From positions 187,857,806 to 187,921,805 of the forward strand of contig NC_135502.1 of the NCBI RefSeq assembly GCF_052857255.1: a stretch of 64,000 nucleotides of DNA, read 5' to 3'. Origin of the DNA: Amblyomma americanum. Its lineage: Eukaryota; Arthropoda; Arachnida; Ixodida; Ixodidae. The notes beneath the pieces were generated by a model. That model saw nothing but the letters and a program-made list of their open reading frames with translations. It made no database searches and had not been told where the DNA came from. This document shows, one piece after another, positions 29,885 to 41,376 of the stretch. How positions within the stretch are numbered: position 1 is the first letter of the stretch; each line of letters begins with the position of its first letter. Made by a program: the position numbers and the translations under genes.

Positions 29885-31381
29885 GTGAGCTTACCCTTTT
29901 CGACTGCATGATGGTATAGGTCAGCCCTTCTGTTTCTTTTTGTTGTGACTTGTTTCTGTAAGAATATGACTCACAAGGCCGCTCTGCGCATGCGTGCCTC
30001 TTCCCCTCCAGATGTGCTCCTGCTGCGCATGCGGCAGCTGTCAAGCACACACTTCGCATAGCTCCCCAGAGGGCGCCACATCTTGTGTGAATTGGTGCTA
30101 CATCAGTTTGGATGTGCAAAGCCACAGCATAGTTCACAAAAAGAAAAGAGAGGAAATTCATACATAGTGCCGCATGCTCATGGGATAGTAGACGATGAGG
30201 ACAGAGTGACTGTGTGTCTATGGGCGAGTCAGCCATCTTGCCAGAGTGCAGTCTTCTCTGCTGTGCCAGTGCGACTGTAGCAAGTCTTTGTTACAATAGA
30301 AAATAATACTCGCTGAAGGAACCGGAACTTGCATTCTAAAATAAACACTGAAAAAAGTCCACCGAACTTTCAAGGAATAGAAACAGAAAAGTCCATTAGA
30401 TTATACGGCAGCTCAGCAAGCAACCATTCTAGAAAAGTCCAACCCTCTACATATAATCGGCCAGCTTGGGGCATACCTGCCGCCCATGTGGTCACCACAC
30501 GGGAGCTGCCTGCAACACTGTTGACTTTACCATATTTACTGGCATAGTGTTCAGCAAACAAATATGGCAAGATGCATTGTATTGATCAGCCCCACAACTT
30601 TTGGAATGTAAAAAGTTGCTGTGTCATATAAGTAGGGGTTGGATTTATCAGTTCAAACTGAAAAAATAAAATAAATAAAACAAATAAAATAAAAATAAAA
30701 GTATGTCGAATTCACTTTTTGAAATTCAGTTTTAACTTCAGTTTTAGAGCTCAGTATTTTTGGCTTGCAACACATAGCTAGCTGGCTGCTGAATGCAAGT
30801 TACCCTCACTTAAAGTTGAAAATTAACCAAGCAGGGAGGCCAGGGGCTTGATGCACCGATGGTATTCTAAGATAAGCAGCGCATTTGGGTGATTTGAGAT
30901 ATTACTCCGCTCGCTTACATGCCTCTGCAGGCCGGGAAGCATCATTTCCTCACTGTCTTCTAGCTGAGCACTGTTTCTTTAGTATCATCACCTGCTTAGA
31001 GCAATTAGTTGGTTAAATTGGTTAGTCAGATGTATGTAGGAAATGGACACTAAACTGTGAATGAGCGTCACAAAAAAAGTATATTTTGGTTACCAGACGA
31101 CTGAGCGGAAGTTCCATCGCTGCCATCAACACACAGACTGCTCAATGCAGCACAAGAACCTAACGATAACATTTCATCATAGCTCTTAGAAGTAGTCTTC
31201 CTCTTCCATTTGGTTTCCATTCAACTTGAGTTACTCATTTAATGAGAGTAGCAATTATTTCTACAATCACCGCTTCAAGCACTACCATTTGCACGTTACT
31301 TACTAGTAAATAAGTTGTTCAGGATAGACAGAAATACCGAGACAGACTTTAAACGACTTTTGACCACACAGAATTGCTACA
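29885..31381. other. start of the 25.4-kb ZO intron
   Basis: Intron from 29885 to 55239. This first part has no recognised element; 30660-30703 is A-rich simple sequence of AAATA type. Confidence 0.5.
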
Positions 31382-31385
31382 TTAA

Positions 31386-31878
31386 GAGGTCCCTGGAAAG
31401 GGTGTTTGAAGCTGGCTATAAAATGATTGAATTATGTAGAGTACAGGCCAACAAGCATTCATGTCGCTTACAAGACCTCAAAAGCCAGCCGATAATTTAC
31501 AGTACAATTTTTAAAACTCCCGGTTCTATGCCTAGCAACGACCTGCGGGGCTGGGCTTTCGCCGAAATCCGCACTCGTTACATCATGTAGAGCTCGTTAC
31601 GTCAGCAGTGGACTGCCAGAATTGGTTCGCACGTGTCGGCAGCCAGCGGAGGGGCGAGTGTGAGGGGCCAGCGGTGGAGCGCCGACATTTCAGTGTGCAA
31701 AAAGTGATGAGAGGAAAGCAAAGGCGCGAAGACGCGGCAGTTAAAATTTTGACTACAAATAAATCAGCTTCCACAAAACGCTTCTAAAAAATTTTTAGTA
31801 GAAGATATTTGTGAAGTGGCATCCTTTAGCATCCTAGGCACATTGCATCTTTGTTGAGACCTCCTTTCACAGTCCCTT
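31386..31878. mobile_element. possible 0.5-kb TTAA element
   Basis: The left end reads TTAA then GAGGTCCCTGGAAAGG. The right end, reverse-complemented, reads TTGA then AGGGACTGTGAAAGG. This resembles the ends of the 3770-4897 and 57451 elements, with one mutated TTAA. No coding potential identified. Confidence 0.45.
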
Positions 31879-31892
31879 CAAGAGGGTTTAAG

Positions 31893-33300
31893 GGGGGACG
31901 ACGCGAGCTTTGAAAACCGAAAAATCGCGAAAAAGTCGATTTTTGGAAAAGTGTATATTCCAGTACTATATGTTATGGTAAACTACCTTTTTCTGTTATT
32001 ATCAATATCTTATTCGTGAAAATATCGGAAATTAAATATATAACACGTCTTTGCAGCCTCCGAGCTGCGAGCAAGCCCCGAAAATGCCCTAACTACGTGC
32101 ATGCGCTATTCCTCTCTGCTGAACCATAGAGTTTCTCACTATTAACTAGAGGGAAAGCTTTCGGCGCTGCACCTGTAGCTCCATGGGCGTGCAAAGCATC
32201 ATGGGGCGGTGAACTACTTGGTGCACGACAGTAGGTTTTTTTCAGGAACAGAGAGTGGCGTTACTGAAATGGTCCCATTCCGTATCCACGGTGCGCTCCG
32301 CACGCAGACGACTTCGGCGTAGAAGTAGTGTGCAAAAGCCATGGTAATGAAAACGCAACAGCACACGGCGCCAGTAAAAGGTTTTTGTTTTCCAAAATGC
32401 TGTGGAAAACTTTTTAAAATGTTGAAGCAACAATATTTCTGTCAAAAACTTATTTCTTTTTAAAAGTGTGCCTGTTAAGCACGAAATGTTGGCTTTTGTG
32501 GTCTGCAATGCTTGGCCAATAGGAGAGCAAGCCATTGCTTATTTTGAGCAAAGTTTGCATTTACATGCTTTTCTGCTCGTTTGTTGTGATTTATAGACAG
32601 GATATTGAATGATAGGACATTCTTGATTATCGAACAATGTTTGTTTTTTCATTATTTTTTGGCCAAAAGTTGTAGTTCTGCAGTCAATAGCTCTCCACAC
32701 CGTGATGTTTAGAGCACCCATGGTGGTACAGGTGGTCTCTTGCAAGTTCCATGCAAACTCCCATAGGCGGGGCGGCAGCTTTCCCTCTAGTTAATAGTAA
32801 GAAACTCTATGCGCTGAACCGAGCGCCGCCATTTTGGTCTTGTTTTATTCGTGCATTTTTGCGCTTTTCTTTACTACCTGCAGCGGCGGTAGCAGCAGCC
32901 TGCTTGAGGCGTGGCTAGCTTTTGATTGGAGGCCTCGCGGCGGCCTTCGAGTTTTCCGCGTCTCAAGTTTGAGGCTACGATTGGCGCGCTCCTCGAGAAC
33001 ATGGGGAAGGAACGGATGGCTGCTATTGGCTGCTGCGCGTGCTGACGTGATGGTCTCCACCGTCCACCTGTCTGCTCCGGTGTTGGCCTTTCGCCATGTA
33101 TATATATGCGATCGCCGTGCTCTTTGAACAGTTTCATGCAGCCTATCAGTCGTTGCGTGGTTTGTCACGAGGCCTAAAATGAAATTCAGGACACGCCACG
33201 TGTTCTGGTCCGTCCGCATGGTGAAGAGACAACTGCATCGACGCTTCCTAAGACCTGGCCAGCTAGCCATCCAGTGAGCTGCTGAGAAAGATGCCATGCG
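31893..33300 (+). mobile_element. second Kolobok-like transposon, 5' half
   Basis: TTAA at 31889-31892 is followed by GGGGGGACGACG and an AAAAAGTCGATTTT region like the start of the intact element at 9791 (GGGGGGACACGG, AAAAAGTCGAATTTT). Further in, GCCGCCATTTTGGTCTTGTTT matches the leader at about 10027-10047. At 33177 a frame opens as MKFRTRHVF, similar to the transposase start IKFHSRHKF. Similarity ends soon after and no right terminus is found. Interrupted by a MITE at 32126-32812. Confidence 0.65.
32126..32812. mobile_element. 687-bp MITE with long TIRs, 8-bp duplication
   Basis: Inverted ends ATAGAGTTTCTCACTATTAA and reverse-complemented ATAGAGTTTCTTACTATTAA extend about 34 bp in all. 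GCTGAACC flanks it at 32118-32125 and 32813-32820. An 8-bp duplication suggests the hAT or P groups. It splits the Kolobok-like leader. Empty interior. Confidence 0.8.
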
Positions 33301-33546
33301 CATGGGCAAGGCGAAGAAATGGAATGAGAGGCAGCAAATAGAGAAAGGGCACGGAGACAGCTCCAACTATTCAGCAGGATACCTGTGGGAATGTCGCAAC
33401 TTTCAGGGGCCATTTTCTCAGAATTATTTTTTTGCCTTGTATGGCTCATCATCTCAGCATGATGTCAGGGACTGCTCATTGGATTACCCTGTGGTTTTCT
33501 TTTTATCCTGTTCATAAATAAATTTCTGAGGGCAAAGAAAGCCCAT

Positions 33547-33831
33547 TTATTCAAGATACTGTGCCGCTGATGGCGTCGAATGATGAGGCCTAAGTGCCTC
33601 ATTATTACCGCCACCGCCGTGGAGCGGCGAGGCACCCGATGTGGAGCCCCCCATGCCAGGCCTAAGTCCTGCCAAAGCGTCAGGGGATGTCCCTCGGCTA
33701 TTCCGCATGGAACACCCAAGATTCACAAATTCAAACCCTTCCAAAGGCGCATCGAGTAGGGAGCCCTGGTTCCATGGCGCTGGCTCTGACAGCATGAACA
33801 AAGACTGAAAGTCACTCCTGTCGGCTGTCAT
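33547..33831 (-). CDS. leader/Gag start of an LTR retrotransposon
   Basis: A 94-codon minus-strand frame (MTADRSDFQSLFML...) begins shortly after a primer-binding site and a 5' LTR. I do not recognise the protein. Its position suggests the first ORF of the element, truncated at its 3' side near 33535. No zinc knuckle or protease is seen. Confidence 0.45.
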   Translation of the reverse strand: MTADRSDFQSLFMLSEPAPWNQGSLLDAPLEGFEFVNLGCSMRNSRGTSPDALAGLRPGMGGSTSGASPLHGGGGNNEALRPHHSTPSAAQYLE

Positions 33832-33893
33832 CCTTTGTTAGGGCGACGGCAGTCGTTCGCTCAAACAAAGGTCACTGCTCAATTGCCTAGTTT

Positions 33894-33911
33894 GCCCAAC
33901 ATTTGGCGCCA
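33894..33911 (-). promoter_or_regulatory. primer-binding site of the LTR element
   Basis: The minus strand reads TGGCGCCAAATGTTGGGC directly downstream of the LTR; the TGG start fits the CCA end of a tRNA. Confidence 0.6.
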
Positions 33912-33916
33912 AAATA

Positions 33917-34505
33917 TGGGGTCACTCTGCATCCAACCGGCCAGGTAGGTGAGCCTCCGTGCCAGCTACACGCAGGCGTTATTCAAGTACGCAACACATT
34001 TCCCCAACCCGTGGTGCAGAGTCCCCCCTACGGCAGGCCTGGACGAAATAGGCAATGGCAGGGCACGCTAGGAAATAGTTTATTATCCTAACGCGAGGCA
34101 AAGCACACTGCGAAGAATGTTCTATCCGTAAAATAGATGTTCAGTAGCTTACCAAGTCATTGACGTCGACCAGCGTTGGGTTCGGGGGCCGGCGGGCAGC
34201 GAAAGGGTTCCTTGGGGCTCTCAGGTTAGGTCCGGCAGCGAGAGTCTCTTTCCCGCCGAGAGTTCCCCCTTTTATCCCCTCGGACATTGCCTCCCTAGCA
34301 GCAGATGGTTGCCGTCAACCTTAGGCATACAACCCTCTCCGCAGAAGGCAGTGCGCTGCCGTGATGTCACGTCAGTGCTGGGGCGGAAATCAGCTGAGTC
34401 GCAAGGGCGCCTTCTCTCCACATTCCTGGTGGCCAGTGCGCACGTGGAAGTCACGATCGCCGCTGGCACAAGGGACGAGGGGGGATACCAGTGTATCCCA
34501 CAACA
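33917..34505 (-). repeat. 5' LTR of an LTR retrotransposon
   Basis: On the minus strand it starts TGTTGTGGGATACAC, has a TATA-like GATAAAAGG (near 34272), an AATAAA signal (near 34081) and ends near CCCCA. It is followed by the primer-binding site. About 590 bp. No second LTR is in the window, so the boundaries are approximate. Confidence 0.6.
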
Positions 34506-35763
34506 CATATCGTAAACTTCGACTCGAACAACTTTTTTCAATTGTCCTACACGGTTTTTGAAAAGGTCTTTCTTGTTAAATGTAGCTAGCCCTAGTTATT
34601 CATGATTTACATGCTAATCTCAATTCTATCCTACAGACCGACGTCATTTTCCTGGATTTTGCAAAAGCACTTGAAAAAGTACCTCATAAAGAAGACCTAA
34701 ACCACATACAGGAATGGTGCAAATATTGGCTAATGGAACTTAACCTTCATAAATGTAAACGATTGTCCTTCCACCGCCGAAGTAACCTGCTTGATTTTTC
34801 ATACGTAATCGCTAACATTCCTTTGCAGTCCACTTCATCATACAGATACTTACCGTAAAAACCGGAATATAGGTCGAACTTTTTTTCAAAAAACCATGGT
34901 GAAAAGTCGACCCCCGTCTTATATACCGGTCATTGGCGGAAAAAATACGGAAGTCTTGCAACAATGGGTGGCTGAAGTCAGCAGCCTCCATCACCATTTT
35001 GCCACCATTTTCCGTTTCAGTAGATGCAGCGCCTCCTCTATACTTTCAGTGCCCGGCGAAAGAGCGCAGGACAATAGCCCGCCGCCGTCGGCGATAGTAC
35101 AACGCATTGCCGCCAGGTGCCTCCACCTAAACAGGGTTCCCCTACGCTGGTTTAACAGGGCAGCGGAGGGGCAGAGGTGGTGCGCGTGGTGGCAAGTGGC
35201 AACGCAGCGGATAAAAACACAGCAAGACGTGTTCTCCCGCTTTGTTTTCCGCAGGTCTGGATATGTGACGATTTCAACATATCTTGCCCCACGAGGAGCA
35301 CTGAGCAAAGATATCAAAGAAAAACAACCGAAAGACATCGGAAGCAGATATTACAGAATGTGAATGGATGTGAACTTCACTCGTCTTTTTCTGGCACCAG
35401 TTGAATCCATTGAGAATTTAGCTTTACTGCATTTCTAGCACCTTAGGATAGCGCAACGCGCACAGCAGCAGAACAAACTAAGAATACTCAATTCAATAAG
35501 CGATGTTGGGTTAGAAGAGAATGCACACACCATGCTTTAAATCACCTCAACAGAGTCTATTCAGTGAAGTGTCAAGTTTACAGAATCCGAACGCCATGCA
35601 AGGACCTTCTAGAATCAAGTCAATATGAAAAAGTCCACCATGCAACATATAGTGTGTTAAGAAAGAGCTTTTGCGACTTCGTCAGTGGCATACCTGAAAA
35701 ACAATGAAAAGTGCGACACTTATTTAAATCTGCAGAATAAATCCAATCAGAAGTGCTTCAAGT

Positions 35764-36747
35764 TTAATGAAATACATACAACTGATGTTTATTTTCAAAT
35801 TGCTTTCGCTTTTTAACTTTGAGGCGAGCTTCAACCAGTTCTGTGAAGCCTGTTTCACTGTTCTGTATTCCAATGTATGCGGACAGTGTCTTTCTGCCAG
35901 GAAGTTTGAAAATTCCATGGCCCCGCATGTGTTCATACGCTCTTGTAGAAAGGTGTCTCAGCACAACACATTGACGGGTCATTTTTTCAGACCATGTTGG
36001 TCGTTTCTTCCTAAAATTTATCACCTGATCAAGCAAAATTAAAGCAGAAGACTCATTTTCCGTTGCTTTCTGCCATATGTAAGAAAGATCCGTAGCGAGC
36101 GAGTCCTCCTTAATCTCCTTTAGCAGCTGCTTGTACTTATCAACTGTCTGTGTCAGTCGCAAAATTTGGCTTCTTAGGTCTTTCTCTTTTCTTTTCCACT
36201 TCGCTCTTTCTGTTGTCAGTAGACTTGTTGGTGCTCTGCAGTCGACCTGGACGCCTCGATTGCTCATATTACTCTTCACATAAGAGTGGTCCGCGGGTTC
36301 ACTGACAGGTGTTGTGTCCATTAGAGCACCTTCCTCAGTAGGTGGTTCGGCCGAAGTTACGGACGGTAGCAAGGCAGAGGTTGATGCGGTGGCGGCCGAA
36401 GCGTTCGTCGACAGCGAAAACGTAAACTGGGCTCGTTTCTCTATGCTTGCTGTGCTCCTGTCTCGTGTTGCCTTCGATTGCAAATGATGAGGGAAGTCAT
36501 CAAAAACGGAAGGTACACTACCTTTCTTCAGTCGACGTCTTTTGCCTTCAATGAAATCTTCCTTCTTGAAGTGCCGGCTGCAAACCTTTGTGTAGCACGA
36601 CCTGTCGTTCAGTTTCCAACCATCGCGTCGAACTGCAGCAATCCACTTCTCCCTCAATGCCAAGTCTGATGGAAATTCATGAAACGATAGTCCCGGAGTC
36701 TTCTTTTTTTCATCCGACTTGCACAAAGGCACGCAACAGTACGCCAT
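35764..36747 (-). pseudogene. THAP-domain P-element-like transposase, N-terminal part
   Basis: The chosen start is the ATG at 36745-36747 (MAYCCVPLCKSDEKK), since THAP domains begin close to the N-terminus; an in-frame ATG lies 23 codons upstream. The THAP zinc domain (about residues 1-85) shows CCVPLC, the FHEFP block and CSRHF, a C2CH DNA-binding fold. A charged coiled-coil-like stretch follows (KWKRKEKDLRSQILRLTQTV), then SALILLDQVINFRKKRPTW and FKLPGRKTLSAYIG, the conserved region before the catalytic core of P-element/THAP9 transposases. The catalytic domain is absent; the ORF ends at 35764. About 327 residues against 750-900 for full P transposases. It may be a domesticated remnant or a dead fragment; no host promoter is visible. 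Confidence 0.8.
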
Positions 36748-36954
36748 GTCAGACGAAGCGAGACGTGTCGCAAAAGCACATGTTTCAACGCAGCAAAGCA
36801 CGTCGCCAAATCCCAAATGGCCAAATCACGCGAGCCATCGGGTGATAAACAAACCCTTTTTACGTGGCGCCTCCTCGCGGCTGCCAAGCGCGCTACGTGA
36901 ACGTAGACGCGAAGGCGCTGAGAGCGTGAATTGCCGGGCACTGAAAATAGAGGA

Positions 36955-37330
36955 GGCGTTGGTAGATGCAAAGCGGAAAGTAACGGCAATTTACCGTCGC
37001 CTTCAAGAAAAACACGATTGAGTACGAGGAAGCTCACGGGAACCTGGCGGCACAGCGCGAATTTGGAGTATCCGAAAAGAGCATTCAGTACTGGCGGAGG
37101 CAGAAGCTGCGTATTACAACTTGCAGCAACCAGAAGAAAACATCATTTCGTGGGCAGACCGTAGTGTATCGAGAATAGGAAGGAAACGTTGCGCTGCGAG
37201 CAAGATCGCTGCCTGTGACTGCCGAATGCATCCGCGTGAAAGCGGCAGAGATCGCGCGTGCCTCTAGACTCACGAGGGCGCAATTCAAAGGCTCGCCATC
37301 CTGGTTGCGGCGATTCATGAAGAGGAGGAC
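36955..37330 (+). pseudogene. pogo/Tigger-type DNA-binding N-terminus
   Basis: With frameshifts the + strand reads EYEEAHGNLAAQREFGVSEK and SIQYWRRQK, a CENP-B/pogo helix-turn-helix. After a break comes LTAECIRVKAAEIARASRL, then FKGSPSWLRRFMKRR, a Tc5-type second DNA-binding block. No catalytic DDE part follows; the right terminus of the element comes about 280 bp later. Confidence 0.8.
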
Positions 37331-38763
37331 TTTGCTCTACGGCGCCGTACTTGCCTGTGCCAGAAACAAACACGCGGGCCGATTGGTGCGTGATATTGTT
37401 AAAAAATTTGCCGGGTGTACATACAAGCAGCATTTAAATGAAATTAAATACTGTCACCATTGTGTAACCTCTCGAGTCGCATTTGTTTCAAAGTAAGGAT
37501 GTCTTTCGGTACTTTTTCCATTGAAAAAGATCTTTTTCATTTTTAGAATTGGTTAGTTAGGGGGTCGACCTATATTCCGGTCCGACCTATAGTCCGGTTT
37601 TTACGGTAGGTATCACGCTGTGTACCAACTTATCATGGGCTACACACGTTACTAACATTATTTCCTCTGCTAATAAAACGCTCGGGTTTTTACGATGATA
37701 TCCTCACCGCGCCCCACAAAAGGTAAAATTACTAGCATATAAATCTCTTGTATGCTATGAATCTTTGCAGTGTTTGTGTGTTCATTCTTCAAAGCTGCCG
37801 GCACGCCGCTTTATTGCTTTGTTTGCGATGCAAGACGCGACCAGATTTATCTCGATTGATCGCATCCAGGCAGACCTCATTCTACGTTGTTCCAGATTGT
37901 TCTACTAACATTACATGCTTTATCTCGAAAGTTCGCTATCGGCTTTAAATTGAGCACGGCTGACAGCGGCAGGCATTCTGTTCGACCGCCGAGCACGCTT
38001 ATTGCTATGCCGCCGCTGAGTGATTCAGTCCATTGTGGGCGCAAGTCAGCCAAAATAAAAACTTTTTGTTTAGATGCCATTTTTGCTGTCGTTCTACTTC
38101 TCGGACTGCAGTCATCACTTCGTAACAATATCCATCGCCAATTTGGAACCCTCATCAAGTTTGCCTTATCAATGCGCTCGAGTCACTTCAAAACAGAGCA
38201 GCCAGACTCATTCATTCCTCCTAGTCATACGACATCAGTGTGACATCTTTAAAAGTGGAATCCAGTTTAGCACCCCTTCCACTTCGTCGTCGTATTTCTA
38301 ACCTCTGCCTATTCCATAAATTTTTCCACAGTTCGCTGCGCTGCGCTCCCTGCATTGCCCCACCGGCCGGCATATCTCACCACATTCGTCATTCTTTCCA
38401 AGTGTGTCGCCCACGTGCCCGTACTGTTACCTGCGCCGCTACTTCTTTTTCATCGTGTTTCTGTAGACTGGAACGACCTCTCCAACAACATTGCTTCCAT
38501 TACATGCCCATCCAAATTCACTGAAGTTGTTACCGTCCTTTTGTCAACATAACACTTGTTCAATTGACTTTTTTGTACCCAGCCCTTTTGTACCCCAATA
38601 TGTCTTTAAGGTATTAAAATGAAGGTATTAAAATGAAATGAAATAAAATGGGGGCCAAAGTGGTGCGTTGCCTCCACTGAGGGGCCTCAAAGGTCCAAGC
38701 ACACTCATCAACATCTGCATGTTACAAATTCTCCTGTGGGAGTTATACAATGTAATCTGTATC

Positions 38764-39443
38764 ACCGTAGTCACCATTTCTATGCTGCACTTTGGTGGAG
38801 CGCAGGCGCCTGGTACTGGGAGCTTTTGAATTTATTGAGTAGCGCAACTCGCACAAATGCTTGATGTTTCACACGGTCTCAGTCCTTACAAAGTCTTGAA
38901 ATCTTATTCTTATATTTTGTTGTTTTCTCAGTGTCCCGTGTTTCCCCAATGGAACGTTGCCTCGTACGCATTGCGATGTAGTAGAGCAGAATCTTCGCAA
39001 CAGCGTCATTTTTATGTTCATGGCAAGGGAGCGTTACATGAAAGGTGTCCAGAACATGGTCGATGGGGCGCCAAAACACATCGCAGTCGTTCATATTCTT
39101 CGAAAAAAAGACTTCTGCATAGCGAAGCAGGTTGAATAGTTTAGTCTTAGGGTGCACGAGTCTGCCCCTTGTTTTTCAGAGTGTCAAAGAGGCTGCTTTT
39201 ATCGTTGACACTGCAATAGAAAGAGACGCTCTACATTTTGAGCAAGGAAACATTTTTGTTAGTTCCCTTGTCAGGAACCCTGTCAAATAATATAAAACTG
39301 CGTTCACAACGTCCGCATCATTATTGTCGCTACGAAACATCAAGCATTTGTGCTAGTTGCGCTACGCAATAAATTCAAAAGCTCCCAGTACCAGGCGTCT
39401 GCGCACCACCAAAGTGCAGCAGAGAAACAGTGACTGCAGTGTT
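38764..39443. mobile_element. 680-bp MITE with about 100-bp inverted repeats
   Basis: The left end (AGTCACCATTTCTATGCTGC, GCACTTTGGTGG, then GGTACTGGGAGCTTTTGAAT and on to CAAATGCTTGATGTTTC) is repeated in reverse at 39337-39443. Arms are roughly 100 bp with few mismatches. The central 470 bp has no recognised coding sequence. The target duplication is not clear. Confidence 0.8.
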
Positions 39444-40212
39444 AACTATTTGTGAAAGACATATGGAAAGTGGCATAGGAAAAGAACTTCGATCTTAATG
39501 ATTGTCACAGTATTAAGTGATGCCCTCAATGTATACATGTGAATACATTTGTATATAGGTAACGCTTTTCACAAACATTTCATGTGGTGCGGCCCGCCTC
39601 GGAGGCAATATGAATAAATGCGATGCCTTCATATATTATTCATTTGTCCTGTGTTAGATATCACAATTTGGCGCTCGCTGAATTGAAGGCAACAAATCGA
39701 AAAAAATAGCAAGAAGCCATAAGAAGTTATAAAGTGCAATGATGGATTACTTGTGCCTTAAAATGGATTTTGAGAACAGCCTGGCGCTGAGTTTTATTTG
39801 ATTGATTTGATTCGGCTGAGCAGGACACATGAATCAGCAGGCTATGGTTGTACGTGTTGTGTTAATTATGACCGATGCTGTCTGCGGGAGCATATGCTCA
39901 CCTCTTCGTCTTTTACTTCTTCAGCAAACTTCTTAGAATGCATGTCTCTCGTGTAAGCGCACAAACTAAGAGCATTCACATGCTCAATGTGTCCCTTCAC
40001 GACCGTCAAGTTAAAAAAAAGGGTAGCCATCACGTGGCACTTTCCACCATTATGCGGAAGAGCGCCGAGCCACAGGCCCTTCAACGGTTATAATTCGAAC
40101 GTAGATTGCATCCCATACTATAAACCCACGTTTTACCACACGGTAGGTCAGGGCAGCATGATTATTGCGAAGAAAATGGTGGCCGCGCAAATGCTCTCCT
40201 ACAGAAGCGTGG
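39444..40212. other. unassigned intron sequence
   Basis: No recognisable element or gene. Confidence 0.35.
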
Positions 40213-40349
40213 AATACCAAGAACACCAAACACAAACCGGAGGGAAAACAAAAGAAAACAAAAGAACATCGTCACCACTGTGGGCATGATGATTAGCTTT
40301 TGTGTTCTTTTGTTTTACCTCTGGTTTGTGTATGGTGTTCTTGGTATTT
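40213..40349. repeat. imperfect hairpin, about 50-bp arms
   Basis: AATACCAAGAACACCAAACA with following A-rich sequence (to about 40266) is mirrored by the reverse complement at about 40296-40349 (GGTGTTCTTGGTATT). The arms have scattered mismatches and the loop is about 30 bp. Possibly a fold-back relic. Confidence 0.7.
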
Positions 40350-41372
40350 AAGATACCTTTGACGTGAATAAAAATCTAGTTGCGAGTCAGCGCTTGTGGT
40401 GTCCATTCTTCGTTGTGTCCCGTAGTTTTATTGCGCTGTTCAAATATGTCATCCTATCTGAGCACGTCGCGGAAGCCTGCAAACCATGGTTGCCTGTTCG
40501 CTGCACCTCGTTCTTACCAAGGCTGGCAGCGTCGTTTGTATTGTTACAATTAACAACCACGTGGACGCCCAGCTGGTCCAGCGATGCTTCACCATCACGT
40601 CGATGGCGCAGAAGGTAACATTGATCAGTGGCCTGCGCTGACTTATCTGAACTCGAGCGTGAGTACTGCGACAGAGTGACAACCTGCGCGAGATACATTG
40701 AGCATAGTGTGTAAGGCAAGGGCGATGGACAGCTCTAAAGTTAAAAAAAAAAAAAGAAAGCTTGAAACATTTGCCACAGAGCAGTGTCGTGTTGAAGAGG
40801 GGGCCCCACCTATGGAACGGGGCACTTTGAATAATTTTTTTCTACCCAAAAAAAAAAAAAATAGCTTGTATTGAAATCTTCACACTTATTTTTCTCAGTT
40901 TGCACTTTAAAACTATCATTTCTAAGCTGCATCAACAAAAGCAGCTTTCAAGGTGGTTTCTCGACTGAAATTTTCTCAGGAACAAGATAAGGTACTTTTG
41001 AGGTCGTTAAATGTTTTCTAACACAAAATATTTTGAGATCTCTGACATATAATGACAACAAAAAAATTGAACTTTGTTTTTAGAGTGATAACATTTATAC
41101 AGAAATGGTAAAAAAAATATGCAACTGGCCTTATCCAGCACTGTAAATCATCTGAAAGATATCTAATCACAAACAATTGGTATATCTCCATTATTTTTGA
41201 AATGATAGACACACCTGATTGCTCAATATGACAGCTATAACTTTTTTGCTGTTTGAGCCAGGGAGCTGAAATTTAGAATATAGTCTAACGAGAAGAAATA
41301 CACCATCCTTGAAAATTTTATCACAATTGGCGCAGTAGTTCAAAAGTTGACTCTTCAGCTTAGCATCCCCCT
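40350..41372. mobile_element. AT-rich stretch ending in a Kolobok-like right terminus
   Basis: Ends CAGCTTAGCATCCCCCT followed by TTAA at 41373-41376; reverse-complemented this is TTAA, AGGGGGATGC, like the TTAA/GGGGGGAC ends. The sequence before it (CACAATTGGCGCAGTAGTT) is AT-rich without ORFs. No left end was found, so only the right border is supported. A-runs occur at 40743-40755 and 40849-40861. Confidence 0.4.
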
Positions 41373-41376
41373 TTAA

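Larger units (their letters stand above)
34853..37606 (+). mobile_element. 2754-bp pogo-like TIR transposon with TA duplication
   Basis: Ends read CCGTAAAAACCGGAATATAGG and, reverse-complemented, CCGTAAAAACCGGACTATAGG. TA flanks both sides (34851-34852 and 37607-37608). Joining the flanks restores the LINE frame SSYRYL-GIT. At about 36955-37330 lie a pogo/CENP-B-type N-terminal helix-turn-helix and a second DNA-binding block, but no DDE domain. A THAP/P-type transposase piece (35764-36747) lies inside. Confidence 0.85.
34507..38645 (+). mobile_element. CR1-like LINE, split by a pogo element
   Basis: The left part reads QTDVIFLDFAKALEKVPHK (RT block A), then, after an internal deletion, WCKYWLMELNLHKCK and SSYRYL. 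The right part resumes at 37607 with LGITLCTNLSWATHVTNI and runs to RRRISNLCLFHKFFHSSLR and SFQVCRPRARTVT, ending near 38645 in ATTAAAATGAAG-type tail repeats. This is an APE-type CR1-like reverse transcriptase, decayed, with frameshifts. The YxDD block is lost in the deletion. Confidence 0.8.

Noticed and set aside
32845..33366. 173-codon minus-strand frame
   Set aside because: Lies antisense in the leader of the Kolobok-like element and has no recognisable domain.
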